Below, in pieces: positions 9,257-17,770 of a stretch of DNA of 37,450 nt. Location: contig JAKIVF010000020.1 of the NCBI GenBank assembly GCA_021647145.1, positions 1 through 37,450 on the forward strand, in the 5' to 3' direction. Under the pieces are notes generated by a model. That model was not told the DNA's origin and searched no databases. It saw nothing but the letters and a program-made list of their open reading frames with translations. Position 1 is the first letter of the stretch. Every line of letters begins with the position of its first letter. The position numbers were made by a program, and so were the translations under genes. Origin of the DNA: Methylococcaceae bacterium. Its GTDB lineage: Bacteria; Pseudomonadota; Gammaproteobacteria; Methylococcales; Methylomonadaceae.

Positions 9257-10216
9257 TTAAATGTCCAGTGTTCTAACATTTATTTCTTTCATTATCGTCT
9301 CAATTTCATCAGGATTAAATAATTGTGTTCCTTTCTGTTTTGCTGTGCCGGCACCGCAGGCAACAGCAAGTTTTAGTGCCTGATCAGGCGTTTTTTTCTG
9401 TGCAAAAGCATGGGCTAGCCCAGCAACCATTGAATCACCAGATCCAACAGTTGAAATAACCTTTATTTGAGGTGAGTTGCAAAAAAAACTGTTGTCTGGT
9501 GTAGTTAAAATAGCTCCTTTGTTACCTAATGAAACACAAACATATTCTGTACCTTGTTGAGCAATAATACGCGTTTGAAAAGCGATTTTTTCAATGCTGT
9601 TTAAAGTTTTATTTTGTAATACTTCTAGTTCGTAAAGGTTTGGTTTTATTAGGAAAGGATTGCTGGAAAGTGCTTTTTTTAAATTGATGATAGGTGCGTC
9701 AATAATGGCTTTAGCATTTTGATTTTTTAATTTAGTGTTGATATGAAGATAGGTTTCGTCTGAAATCCCAGGAGGGAGTGATCCTGTTAAAATGCCAATG
9801 CCTTGTCCGCAAATGGTTAAAAATTGATCAATTATTTGTTCTAATTGTTGAGGGGTAATCGTTGGGCCAGCAGCATTTATTTCATATTGGCGATGAGGTG
9901 AATGTTGAAGGATGGTGGTGTTTATACGTGTTTCCCCTTCCACTTGTAATGTTGTTATATGTTCAAGTTCTTGTTTTAACATCGAATCAAGAAACCTTCC
10001 CATTGTTCCCGCGATAATGCAGCAAGTGTGTGAGTTGGCGTTAAGTTTTTCTAGTGCTCTTCCTACATTAATCCCTGTTCCACCTGGGTCATAATAAGTA
10101 GAAGCTGCGCGTGATTTTTGGTCGTGAATTAGGCTGTCAACTTGGTAAGTCAAGTCTATTGCTGGGTTGAGGGAAAGACTGACAGTAGGGTGTCGAGAAG
10201 ATTTTTCGGTTTTCAC
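9257..10216 (-). CDS. pfkB: PfkB-type 6-phosphofructokinase (ribokinase fold)
   Basis: 319 aa. It phosphorylates fructose-6-phosphate (or fructose-1-phosphate) using ATP. Ribokinase-family motifs are visible: GGTGINVGRAL (45-55), GSLPPG (145-150), KPN (191-193), and STVGSGDSMVAG (255-266) with catalytic Asp261. The GTQLFNPDEI ending resembles E. coli PfkB more than FruK. It is the last of three leftward genes, gap-pyk-pfkB, which together give lower glycolysis plus its committed step. An intercistronic hairpin sits between pyk and this gene. 1-phosphofructokinase or tagatose-6-phosphate kinase are alternatives from sequence alone, but no sugar-uptake genes are adjacent. Confidence 0.8.
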   Translation of the reverse strand: MKTEKSSRHPTVSLSLNPAIDLTYQVDSLIHDQKSRAASTYYDPGGTGINVGRALEKLNANSHTCCIIAGTMGRFLDSMLKQELEHITTLQVEGETRINTTILQHSPHRQYEINAAGPTITPQQLEQIIDQFLTICGQGIGILTGSLPPGISDETYLHINTKLKNQNAKAIIDAPIINLKKALSSNPFLIKPNLYELEVLQNKTLNSIEKIAFQTRIIAQQGTEYVCVSLGNKGAILTTPDNSFFCNSPQIKVISTVGSGDSMVAGLAHAFAQKKTPDQALKLAVACGAGTAKQKGTQLFNPDEIETIMKEINVRTLDI

Positions 10217-10256
10217 AAATGAGAAGGTGATATTTGTGCGGAGATGGACGAACTAC

Positions 10257-10284
10257 CTGCGCTCAAAATAGTTATTGAGCGCAG
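10257..10284 (-). repeat. 10-bp perfect hairpin between pyk and pfkB
   Basis: CTGCGCTCAA (10257-10266) and TTGAGCGCAG (10275-10284) are perfect inverted arms with an 8-base loop. On the minus strand the hairpin starts 7 bases after the pyk stop and no T-run follows. It is likely an intercistronic stem that protects the gap-pyk message or attenuates pfkB. Confidence 0.6.
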
Positions 10285-10291
10285 AATATGT

Positions 10292-11731
10292 TTAAGGGGT
10301 TAAACCTTCACCTAAAGTAACTACTTTAAGTGCATTAGTTCCACCTTGTTCGCCAGTTAAATCACCCTTAGTGATAATAAAGGTATCGCCATGTTTTGCT
10401 AGTCCACGTCTTTTTAATCTATCAAGAATTTCTTTATTTACATTGGCATGATCCATAGATTCATGGGTGAAATATACAGGGAAAACACCACGATAAATAG
10501 TCACTCTTCCTAATGTCTTTTTGTGGCTGCTAAATGCATGAATAGGAAGGCCGGAACTCATTCTAGACATCCAGAGTGCAGTAGAACCGGATTCTGTTAA
10601 TGTAACAAGACCCTGAATATTGGCATGATTAGCAAGGTACATTGCTGACATGGCAATCGCTTCATCAGTTCGTGAGAATTGACAATCCATGCGATGTTTT
10701 GATTCACGAATACTGCGATGTTTTTCAGTTTCATGACAGATATTGGCCATGGCAGCAACGGCCTGTACAGGATAGTTTCCTGATGCGGTTTCAGCGGAAA
10801 GCATAACAGCATCCGTGCCATCAAGAACTGCATTTGCAATGTCAAAAACTTCAGCGCGTGTAGGAATCGGGTTTTCTATCATTGATTCCATCATTTGAGT
10901 TGCAGTGATGACTGCTCGATTAAGTTCTCTGGAACGAGAGATAATCTTTTTCTGTTCTGCAGGTAAATTTGCATCGCCAATTTCTACACCTAAGTCGCCA
11001 CGAGCAACCATAACTACGTCAGAAGCGAGAATAATCTCATCTATAGCCTCAATCGCTTCGGCTCGCTCAACTTTAGAAACGATGCCAGCATAACAGTTTT
11101 CGGCTTCCAATAAAGCTCTGGCCTCATGAAGATCGTCAGCGCAACGAGGAAAAGAGACGGCAACGTAGTCAGCACCGATAATGCCGATTGTTTTGATATC
11201 TTCTTTGTCTTTCTCAGTTAGTGCTGCTGCAGATAGGCCTCCCCCCTTTAAGTTAATGCCTTTATTATTAGATAAATAACCGCCAACATGAACAGTACAG
11301 TCAATACGAGTACCGTCAGTTTTAACAACATCAAGTACAATTCTGCCATCATCCAATAATAAACGACTGCCTGGATTAACTTCTTTAGCAAGGGGTTCGT
11401 ATGTGATGCCAACTTCTTTGCTGTTGCCTGCGTCAGAAGCAAGGTTGATATCTAAAGCAAATGCTTGGCCTTCATCTAGCCATACTTTTGTATCTTTAAA
11501 TTTAGCAATACGAATTTTTGGACCTTGCAAGTCACAGAGAATTCCTACTAAACGGCCAGTTTTTTTGCTTAATGCTCTAACAGCATTTGCTCTATCAATA
11601 TGATCTTGAGCAACACCATGAGAGAAGTTCATGCGGACAACATCAATACCCGCGTCGAATAAGGCTTCCAATACGCCCGGTTTGTCAGAAGCCGGGCCTA
11701 AAGTTGCCAGTATTTTAGTTCTTCTTAGCAT
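10292..11731 (-). CDS. pyk: pyruvate kinase
   Basis: 479 aa, normal for bacterial type enzymes. It converts phosphoenolpyruvate and ADP to pyruvate and ATP. Evidence: N-terminal RRTKILATLGPASD, then DVVRMNFSHG, the SKVERAEA segment with the proton-handling Lys, the metal-site VMVARGDLGVEI, and the signature AVITATQMMESMIENP followed by PTRAEV. The C-terminal domain is present to the end (GGTNALKVVTLGEG). Its start is only 9 bases after the gap stop, so gap and pyk form an operon. Confidence 0.96.
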   Translation of the reverse strand: MLRRTKILATLGPASDKPGVLEALFDAGIDVVRMNFSHGVAQDHIDRANAVRALSKKTGRLVGILCDLQGPKIRIAKFKDTKVWLDEGQAFALDINLASDAGNSKEVGITYEPLAKEVNPGSRLLLDDGRIVLDVVKTDGTRIDCTVHVGGYLSNNKGINLKGGGLSAAALTEKDKEDIKTIGIIGADYVAVSFPRCADDLHEARALLEAENCYAGIVSKVERAEAIEAIDEIILASDVVMVARGDLGVEIGDANLPAEQKKIISRSRELNRAVITATQMMESMIENPIPTRAEVFDIANAVLDGTDAVMLSAETASGNYPVQAVAAMANICHETEKHRSIRESKHRMDCQFSRTDEAIAMSAMYLANHANIQGLVTLTESGSTALWMSRMSSGLPIHAFSSHKKTLGRVTIYRGVFPVYFTHESMDHANVNKEILDRLKRRGLAKHGDTFIITKGDLTGEQGGTNALKVVTLGEGLTP

Positions 11732-11740
11732 GTTGTTCTG

Positions 11741-12754
11741 TTATTTAGCATTCATTAAAGCGATTGTCGTATCAAGCATACGATTTGAAAAACCCCATTC
11801 GTTATCGTACCAAGACAAAACTTTAACCAAGCGACCGTTAACGACTTTAGTTAAGGATTTGTCATAGGTAGATGACGCAGGGTCATGGTTGAAATCAATA
11901 GAAACCAAAGGTTTGTCGTTGATATTTAAAATACCTTTTAATGAGCCATTTGAAGCGGATGTTAAAACTTCATTGATTTCTTCTACTGATGTGTCACGGC
12001 TTGCTGTGAATGTTAAATCAACAACAGAGACGTTAATAGTAGGAACACGCATAGCAAAACCATCTAGCTTGCCGACTAACGCTGGAAGAACTAAACCAAC
12101 AGCTGCCGCAGCACCTGTTTTTGTAGGAATCATAGACTGGGTAGCTGAACGAGCACGTAATAAATCCGGGTGGTAAACGTCAGTTAATACTTGGTCGTTA
12201 GTGTATGCGTGAATTGTAGTCATTAATCCTTGTTCAACACCAATAGAATCAAGTAAAGGCTGGATTAATGGGGCTAAGCAGTTTGTTGTACAAGATGCGT
12301 TAGAAATAACCGTATCAGATGCTTTTAATGTATTGTGGTTTACACCATAAACAATAGTTGCATCTACATCAGCACCACCTGGAGCAGAAATAACTACTTT
12401 TTTTGCGCCTGCAGCAATATGAGCAGATGCTTTTTCTTTGCTAGCAAAAAAACCGGTACATTCATGAACTACATCAACACCAAGTTCAGCCCAAGGCAGT
12501 TTTGATGGGTCTCTTTCTGCTAAAACTTTGATTGTGTCGCCGTTGACAATTAAATTGCCATCTTTAACACTAACTTCACCAGGAAATTTACCGTGAGCAG
12601 TATCGTATTGAGTAAGGTGAGCATTAGTTTCAGCGTTACCAAGGTCATTAATTGCAACGATTTGAATTTCACCAGTACGATTTGATTCATATAAAGCGCG
12701 TAGAACATTACGTCCTATACGTCCATAACCATTGATTGCAACTTTAATTGCCAT
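11741..12754 (-). CDS. gap: glyceraldehyde-3-phosphate dehydrogenase
   Basis: 337 aa from the ATG at 12754, which is preceded by GGAG; the open frame extends 18 residues further without homology. It oxidises glyceraldehyde-3-phosphate to 1,3-bisphosphoglycerate. NGYGRIGRN (8-16) is the nucleotide-binding loop, AINDL (34-38) includes the Asp that usually favours NAD over NADP, and SCTTNC (154-159) contains catalytic Cys155. The C-terminal WYDNEWGFSNRM is typical. It is the first gene of gap-pyk-pfkB. Confidence 0.97.
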   Translation of the reverse strand: MAIKVAINGYGRIGRNVLRALYESNRTGEIQIVAINDLGNAETNAHLTQYDTAHGKFPGEVSVKDGNLIVNGDTIKVLAERDPSKLPWAELGVDVVHECTGFFASKEKASAHIAAGAKKVVISAPGGADVDATIVYGVNHNTLKASDTVISNASCTTNCLAPLIQPLLDSIGVEQGLMTTIHAYTNDQVLTDVYHPDLLRARSATQSMIPTKTGAAAAVGLVLPALVGKLDGFAMRVPTINVSVVDLTFTASRDTSVEEINEVLTSASNGSLKGILNINDKPLVSIDFNHDPASSTYDKSLTKVVNGRLVKVLSWYDNEWGFSNRMLDTTIALMNAK

Positions 12755-13475
12755 GCTTTTTATCTCCAGAGTGAGTTTGAAATTTCGAAAATCTCTATAT
12801 TGTACCAAGATATTTAATAGGACGTTTGTTTATGTTTGAGGTAAAAATTGATAGTGTGGCTAAAAGGATTAAGAAGAGTTTTTTTTGTTGGTAAATTATT
12901 AACCCCGTGATTTTTAATAATGATACGGTGAATTAAATATTTTGAGGGTTGAATGATGAAACAAAGAAAAATATTGCGATTGAGATTGTTAATTTAATGC
13001 TTGCAAACAAAGTAGTTGGCTGTTTGTTCTGTTTTTATCACCCTTTGACTCCTCAAAGCATTAATGATGATAAAACAATTCCCAAATTATGAATCAACCT
13101 AGGCCTTTTGTTTCAAACTTTGATGGTTTTTTAGCCATAGTTAATTAAAAGCCTTAAGTTTTTGTAAAAAAAAATAGAAATTTTTATATACAACGGATAA
13201 AAGTATAGTTACGATACAAAGTTCATTATTTTGGGAGAAATGAAACAATCTTTCTAGAAAATAATTTCTTTATCTACCCTGTTGAATAAGAGGGACTTGA
13301 CAAAAGAAATGCCCAATTTTTTAGAAAAACGCTATTTTGTGTGGGTAAGCAGTAGAAATAATATACATATATGAAGAAAAAAATATTTTATTGGTTTTCT
13401 AAAGCTAATTCTTCGCTTAAAGAATATAACTTAACAAATAGTGATAATTATTAATAATAATCGTGGAGTAACAAT
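12755..13475. other. intergenic region between divergent gap and lipoprotein genes
   Basis: About 720 AT-rich bases with no convincing ORF, RNA gene or mobile element. It must hold the promoters for gap (leftward) and for the lipoprotein/metalloprotease pair (rightward). A TACAAT hexamer on the minus strand at 12799-12804 could be the gap -10, but no good -35 was found. GGAG sits 9 bases before the ATG at 13476. Confidence 0.5.
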
Positions 13476-13877
13476 ATGAAAACTAGATTTATCTATTTCT
13501 CTATTGCTGTGAGTTTGGCAACCGTATCTGGTTGTCAGCAGCAAAACGGGGAAAGTTCAACACCAGCAACAAACCAAATGTCAAGTTCACCTAATCAGAT
13601 GGCTTATATTGATCCAGAAACAGGAGAGTTAACATCAAAGCCAGCTAACAGTGCTGGTTTAGAAAATAATCACCCCTCCTTAACAACAAATATTGATCTG
13701 CCTAAGCTTGAAGAAGTCAGTCATCCTGATGGAACAGTTACAACGAAACTCAATGGGCGCTATAGAAGCCATCTAGTTGCGACAATAGGCTGTAACGGTA
13801 AAATGAAGATGGAACATAAAAATAAACCAGAGTTGGGTGCATCAAAATGTGTTGAGTCACAAGAAGGTAAGAAATGA
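13476..13877 (+). CDS. lipoprotein with post-PEP-CTERM-1-like domain
   Basis: 133 aa. The signal peptide ends in a lipobox (TVSGC, Cys20), so the protein should be lipid-anchored in the envelope. A Gln/Ser/Thr linker follows, then YIDPETGELTSKP (44-56) and GRYRSHLVATIGCNGKMKMEH near the C-terminus. These two blocks resemble the domain called post-PEP-CTERM-1, found in species with PEP-CTERM/exosortase systems and often next to secreted proteases. Its stop overlaps the metalloprotease start by four bases (ATGA), implying translational coupling and a shared role. The domain assignment is from memory of the pattern and is moderately secure. Confidence 0.6.
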   Translation: MKTRFIYFSIAVSLATVSGCQQQNGESSTPATNQMSSSPNQMAYIDPETGELTSKPANSAGLENNHPSLTTNIDLPKLEEVSHPDGTVTTKLNGRYRSHLVATIGCNGKMKMEHKNKPELGASKCVESQEGKK

Positions 13878-15454
13878 AAATTACTAGTTTTTTAGGGGTA
13901 ACTGCTGCTTTATTGATAGGAGGGGTGTCTGCTGGAATTTCTGATGCTACTGCAACAACAATTACAATTAACAATATTAATGTCGCAGGAGAGGGTTTTA
14001 ACGATACAACCACCGTTACACCAGTAGCAGGTAACTCGGGCACTACCCTTGGCCAGCAAAGGTTGAATGTTTTTCAAGCAGCGGCCGATTATTGGGAAAC
14101 AAAACTTGATAGTGATGTAGAGATCATTGTTGACGCTAAGATGAGTGCTTTATTTTGTGATTCAAGTGGTGCAGTTTTAGCTTCTGCCGGTCCGGAGACC
14201 GTTTCTCGAAATTTTCCTTCTGCGCCTGTTGAGGATACTTTATTTCCAGCTGCTTTAGTAAATAGTTTAGAAGGGGTTGATAAGGAAATTGGTTCTGCCG
14301 ATATAGGAGTAACTTTTAACGTTAATATTGATAATAACTCTGAGTGCCTAAGCGGCATGAATTGGTCTTATACCATTGGTGTGTCGGAATCGGCCGGTTC
14401 TATTGGGTTATATAGTGTTGTTTTGCATGAAATTGGTCATGGTCTTGGGTTTTTAACCTTTGTTGATGAATTTGGGCAAAGAGAAGGGGGGTTTAATGAT
14501 CATTTTATGCGATTTCTCCATGACAAAAGTACAGGAAAGGACTGGACTGCAATGGATGATGGTGAGCGCGAAGCCTCATCTATAAATACTTCCAATTTGG
14601 TTTGGACAGGTCAAATGGCTATTGATGAGTCTGTGTTTTTGACCAATGGCTTAAACTCAGGAAAGCCACAACTCTACGCACCAAGCATCTATAATGGAGG
14701 TTCTTCTGTTTCACATTGGGATACAAGTTTGACTCCTGGCGAATTAATGGAGCCATTTGCTGAAAACATAAATGAAGACTGGATAACAATAAAAGCATTT
14801 TATGACATGGGGTGGAAAGGAAACCCATGTTTAAAAACATCATTGCCAAATAACAAATGGATCATATTTAGTCTGGATTGTGTGCCTCCTTCAGGAGAAA
14901 ATACAATAGCTGATTTGTTTGCCGATGAAATTTCGGGGGATTATGACTCAGTTTGGGTTGTTTTTTCACTTGACTCATCAACAAATTCTTATAAAAAAAT
15001 GCTTATAGGTGATAAGTTGGAAATAGGAAAAAGTTATTGGGTGAGTCAATCAACAGGGGGCTCAGTAGTCCTTGAAGTTCCGCGTAATAGTCATCGTACA
15101 CCAGTTGTTAATTCAGCAATTTGTACATCTGATCAGGGTTGTTTTGAATACGTATTAAGTACAGAAAGTGGTTTGAATGATTGGAATATGATTGGTAACC
15201 CTTTTCTTGAAACTGTAGCTTTAGATGAGTTAAGGGTTGTTACTGATGGCGGTGTTTGTGCATCAGGATGTAAGCTAAATGAAGCAAAGGATGCTAGTAT
15301 TGTTGATGATAAACTTTTTCTATATAATTCATCAACAACTAGATATGACCCTGTTGGTAGCGGTGGCACAATATCCGCAAGATCTGGAGGTTGGTTACAG
15401 ACTTTAAATGCCGCGCATGGGAAAAACCCTCGGATATTGATCCCATATAAATAG
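13874..15454 (+). CDS. secreted zinc metalloprotease with shared C-terminal domain
   Basis: 526 aa with an N-terminal signal peptide (cleavage near residue 20-28). HEIGHGLGF at 185-193 is a zinc-binding HExxH site with Glu186 as catalytic base. SHW (280-282) and LMEP (291-294) downstream could supply a third ligand and Met-turn, as in secreted gluzincin/metzincin-like enzymes. No PA domain is evident between. Residues about 319-526 form a second domain (NNKWIIFSLDC ... SYWVSQST ... WNMIGNPF) that recurs in the matrixin-like protease at 16145-17770. It is co-transcribed with, and overlaps, the lipoprotein gene upstream. A terminator with competing hairpins follows at 15540-15596. Substrate unknown. 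Confidence 0.75.
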   Translation: MKITSFLGVTAALLIGGVSAGISDATATTITINNINVAGEGFNDTTTVTPVAGNSGTTLGQQRLNVFQAAADYWETKLDSDVEIIVDAKMSALFCDSSGAVLASAGPETVSRNFPSAPVEDTLFPAALVNSLEGVDKEIGSADIGVTFNVNIDNNSECLSGMNWSYTIGVSESAGSIGLYSVVLHEIGHGLGFLTFVDEFGQREGGFNDHFMRFLHDKSTGKDWTAMDDGEREASSINTSNLVWTGQMAIDESVFLTNGLNSGKPQLYAPSIYNGGSSVSHWDTSLTPGELMEPFAENINEDWITIKAFYDMGWKGNPCLKTSLPNNKWIIFSLDCVPPSGENTIADLFADEISGDYDSVWVVFSLDSSTNSYKKMLIGDKLEIGKSYWVSQSTGGSVVLEVPRNSHRTPVVNSAICTSDQGCFEYVLSTESGLNDWNMIGNPFLETVALDELRVVTDGGVCASGCKLNEAKDASIVDDKLFLYNSSTTRYDPVGSGGTISARSGGWLQTLNAAHGKNPRILIPYK

Positions 15455-15539
15455 CATTAAACTTAGATATATTCATTAAAAAGTCTATATAGGATGTAAG
15501 TTAAGACTTGAAGTATTATCTAAATCATATATAAAGGAT

Positions 15540-15596
15540 AAGCTCACGCCTACAAGAAAAGGAAGTATTATTGGCGTGAGCTTCCTTCTTGTTTTT
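15540..15596 (+). terminator. terminator region with two mutually exclusive hairpins
   Basis: Hairpin A: AAGCTCACGCC (15540-15550) pairs perfectly with GGCGTGAGCTT (15573-15583). Hairpin B: CAAGAAAAGGAAG (15553-15565, two extra A bulged) pairs with CTTCCTTCTTG (15581-15591), followed directly by TTTTT (15592-15596). Only B abuts the T-run, so B is the terminator and A, which uses some of the same bases, would antagonise it. It lies 86 bases after the metalloprotease stop. Confidence 0.65.
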
Positions 15597-15654
15597 ATAA
15601 TATTTAAGAGGGTATTCACTTCATTAGCCAAATGTTAATGTTTAAGGTCGGGGC

Positions 15655-15834
15655 ATGAACAATCTGAGCACTTACCCAATTGGCGGGATCGATTATCCAG
15701 AATTATTGCAAGTATTTGATGAGTGTTTTTCAATAGAACAGCCTTGTCTTGATTATTTGCAAAAGTTTTGTTGGTCTGATGATTTTGTTTGCCCAGCCTG
15801 CAATGAAAGTAAAGCATGGAAGAATGGGTACTGA
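15655..15834 (+). pseudogene. IS1595-family transposase, N-terminal fragment
   Basis: 59 codons from an ATG to TGA. The product resembles the N-terminus of IS1595-type transposases: a QVFDECFSIEQPCLDYLQKFCW helix-rich segment and then FVCPACNESKAWKNG, the first half of the zinc ribbon CPxCxxxxxWK. The second Cys pair and the DDE domain are missing, so only a remnant is left. The following bases to about 15970 show no continuing transposase frame. No terminal inverted repeats were identified with confidence. Confidence 0.6.
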
Positions 15835-16144
15835 ACTCTTTCGTTAAAGGCTCGTGGAATTTTGTTTTATTGACTTTAGAACAGGCCGTGTGCATCGTCA
15901 CCCACTTCTTCCATATAAAAAATTGTCGCTGGACGACAGATAGAAGGCCGGTGAAATAGATCCCCCTTTTATTATTTAAAGGCATAAGGTTAGAGAGATT
16001 TTAGTATAATCTTTTCAACTGTCACAGGGCAGTTTTATAAGAGAACCTGACCTGTGACCATGAAATTTTTATTAGTCGTTCGATTTGATACGCAAATTTT
16101 TAGTTATTTGAGCGCGTTTAATAGCTTCTGAAAAATTGATATAT
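15835..16144. other. non-coding stretch between IS remnant and protease
   Basis: About 310 bases without a convincing gene, probably debris of the insertion plus the 3' flank of the leftward protease. An 8-bp perfect inverted repeat is present: GTCACAGG (16021-16028) and CCTGTGAC (16051-16058), with a 22-base spacer and no T-run on either side. Confidence 0.45.
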
Positions 16145-17770
16145 TTATTGTGCAGTAAGCTCCGAGGCATTCATTTGTAGTCTTAATGCAAGACCTGATT
16201 TATATACTAATACCCAGGCTGCATCAAAGGGATCCAGGTTTCCAGTTGTAGGGGTTAATGCATCATAACTTGTTCCATTAAATGAAAATGCAGTACTTGC
16301 CATTGAGCAACTTATATCTATAGGATCTTCACAAGCAGTTGACCCTCCAATAACTGGGTCTGCATCAGTTAAATCAAGTAAAGTACCATCAGAGTTAACT
16401 AGCTTTACGGTATTCCAAGCGGTTGGGAGTCTGAAAGGAGATCCAATCATGTTCCATTTTCCAGTGGTAATATCAGCAGCAAGTGGAACATCAATATTAG
16501 TATTATATTGTCCTTCAATATCAATAGTAGAAGTCGTTAATGATAAAAACCAGTAGCCTACACCTTCTTCTAATTCATCGGATAAAGACAGAGCAACGTA
16601 ACTATTAGTTACAGGATTGTAGCTCCAGATTCCCCAATTTGTTCCATAAGTTGTCACATCAAGATCATCCCCAAATTGTCCTTCTACAGTTGCAGAAGTT
16701 GATATACCGACTTGACAAGGTAAGGAAATCATTTTCCATTGATTTTCAGTTACGGTTGTCGATTCTGAACATGGTGTGTCAGTATTGTAGTGCCAGTTAA
16801 TAGAATCATTTAAATAAATCTCCGTAGAGAAAAGACTAATATGCCTATCAGGTGCTTCTGTCAGGAATGTTCCACTAACCTCACAAGCTGCAAATCCAGT
16901 CTTTGTATTGTCGAAACCCAAATTGATGTTGCAATCAGAAGCAGCTGAAATTCCGCCATATGTTAGATTAATATTATAATCGTCCGCATTGCCAGCGGTT
17001 GTATCCAGGCCGCTTCTTGCAAGCTGTAGTGTAGCAACATCATCATGGGTCAGTGTTCGTTGTACTTCATTATTAAAGGATTCTTGTTGCATTACGGATT
17101 CGGAATTAGGTGCTGAAAACAATGTAGATACTAACCGGTCACCATTAGCAACAGAAGTATGGCTTGAAGGAAGGTCAACTATGTCAAGAGAATACGTTGT
17201 TGAATCAATAATACTTGCAATGCTGAAAGGATTGTTGTTGGAGATTCTAAACCAGTGAAGGTTATCATCATCTCCTCTAATATCATCAGTTGACCCCCTA
17301 ATACCATCTGCTCCTGGGTCAAGGTTATATATATTATCAGTTCCGTTTGTGGTTGAGGAGTAATTTCTATCAATACCTGACACTCCCCCTACTGCCAAGT
17401 TAGGGTGAGCCAGACCAATGCAATGCCCCATCTCATGAACAATGACTGATTCTGCATCGATAGAATTAAAATCTGGAAGATTATTTAAAAGATTTGAGGA
17501 AGTGGGTTTTTGTTCATTCCAGGTAGCAATTGAGTTTTTGGTGGCTTGTTCTAAATTTGCAGTAAATGAAGACGTTGGTCTGATACAAACTTTAATATTT
17601 AAGATGCCCCCTGCTCCTGTATACCCAGGTGGGTGAGTAATAGCACCCGTTCCGATTATTGGGTCTTCACGTGCAAACACAAAAGATCCAGCCTGAGATA
17701 TCCCATGAATTGATAATAAATTTATAACTAGAATACTAAAAAAAAGGTTTTTTTTTGTTATTGTTTTCAT
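16145..17770 (-). CDS. matrixin-like secreted metalloprotease
   Basis: 541 aa from the ATG at 17770. This start overlaps the TGA of the upstream gene (ATGA) and gives a clean signal peptide (MKTITKKNLFF ... SQAGSF); the longer frame only adds eight residues. HEMGHCIGLAH at 112-122 is the full metzincin zinc signature HExxHxxGxxH, and SVMQQESF with LTHDDVATLQ downstream fits a Met-turn region. Residues from about 345 to the end (NQWKMISLPC ... GYWFLS ... WNMIGSPF) match the C-terminal domain of the protease at 13874-15454, including a repeated WxMI core. Several Cys suggest disulfides and extracellular action. It is translationally coupled to the 205-aa secreted protein. Confidence 0.75.
   Translation of the reverse strand: MKTITKKNLFFSILVINLLSIHGISQAGSFVFAREDPIIGTGAITHPPGYTGAGGILNIKVCIRPTSSFTANLEQATKNSIATWNEQKPTSSNLLNNLPDFNSIDAESVIVHEMGHCIGLAHPNLAVGGVSGIDRNYSSTTNGTDNIYNLDPGADGIRGSTDDIRGDDDNLHWFRISNNNPFSIASIIDSTTYSLDIVDLPSSHTSVANGDRLVSTLFSAPNSESVMQQESFNNEVQRTLTHDDVATLQLARSGLDTTAGNADDYNINLTYGGISAASDCNINLGFDNTKTGFAACEVSGTFLTEAPDRHISLFSTEIYLNDSINWHYNTDTPCSESTTVTENQWKMISLPCQVGISTSATVEGQFGDDLDVTTYGTNWGIWSYNPVTNSYVALSLSDELEEGVGYWFLSLTTSTIDIEGQYNTNIDVPLAADITTGKWNMIGSPFRLPTAWNTVKLVNSDGTLLDLTDADPVIGGSTACEDPIDISCSMASTAFSFNGTSYDALTPTTGNLDPFDAAWVLVYKSGLALRLQMNASELTAQ

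Noticed and set aside
13297..13325. Promoter TTGACA ... TTTAGA before the lipoprotein gene
   Set aside because: The -35 is perfect but the -10 matches only 3 of 6 bases, and it lies about 150 bases upstream in AT-rich sequence.
15635..15985. 116-codon minus-strand frame
   Set aside because: Antisense to the IS1595-like transposase fragment; the plus-strand zinc-ribbon sequence explains it.
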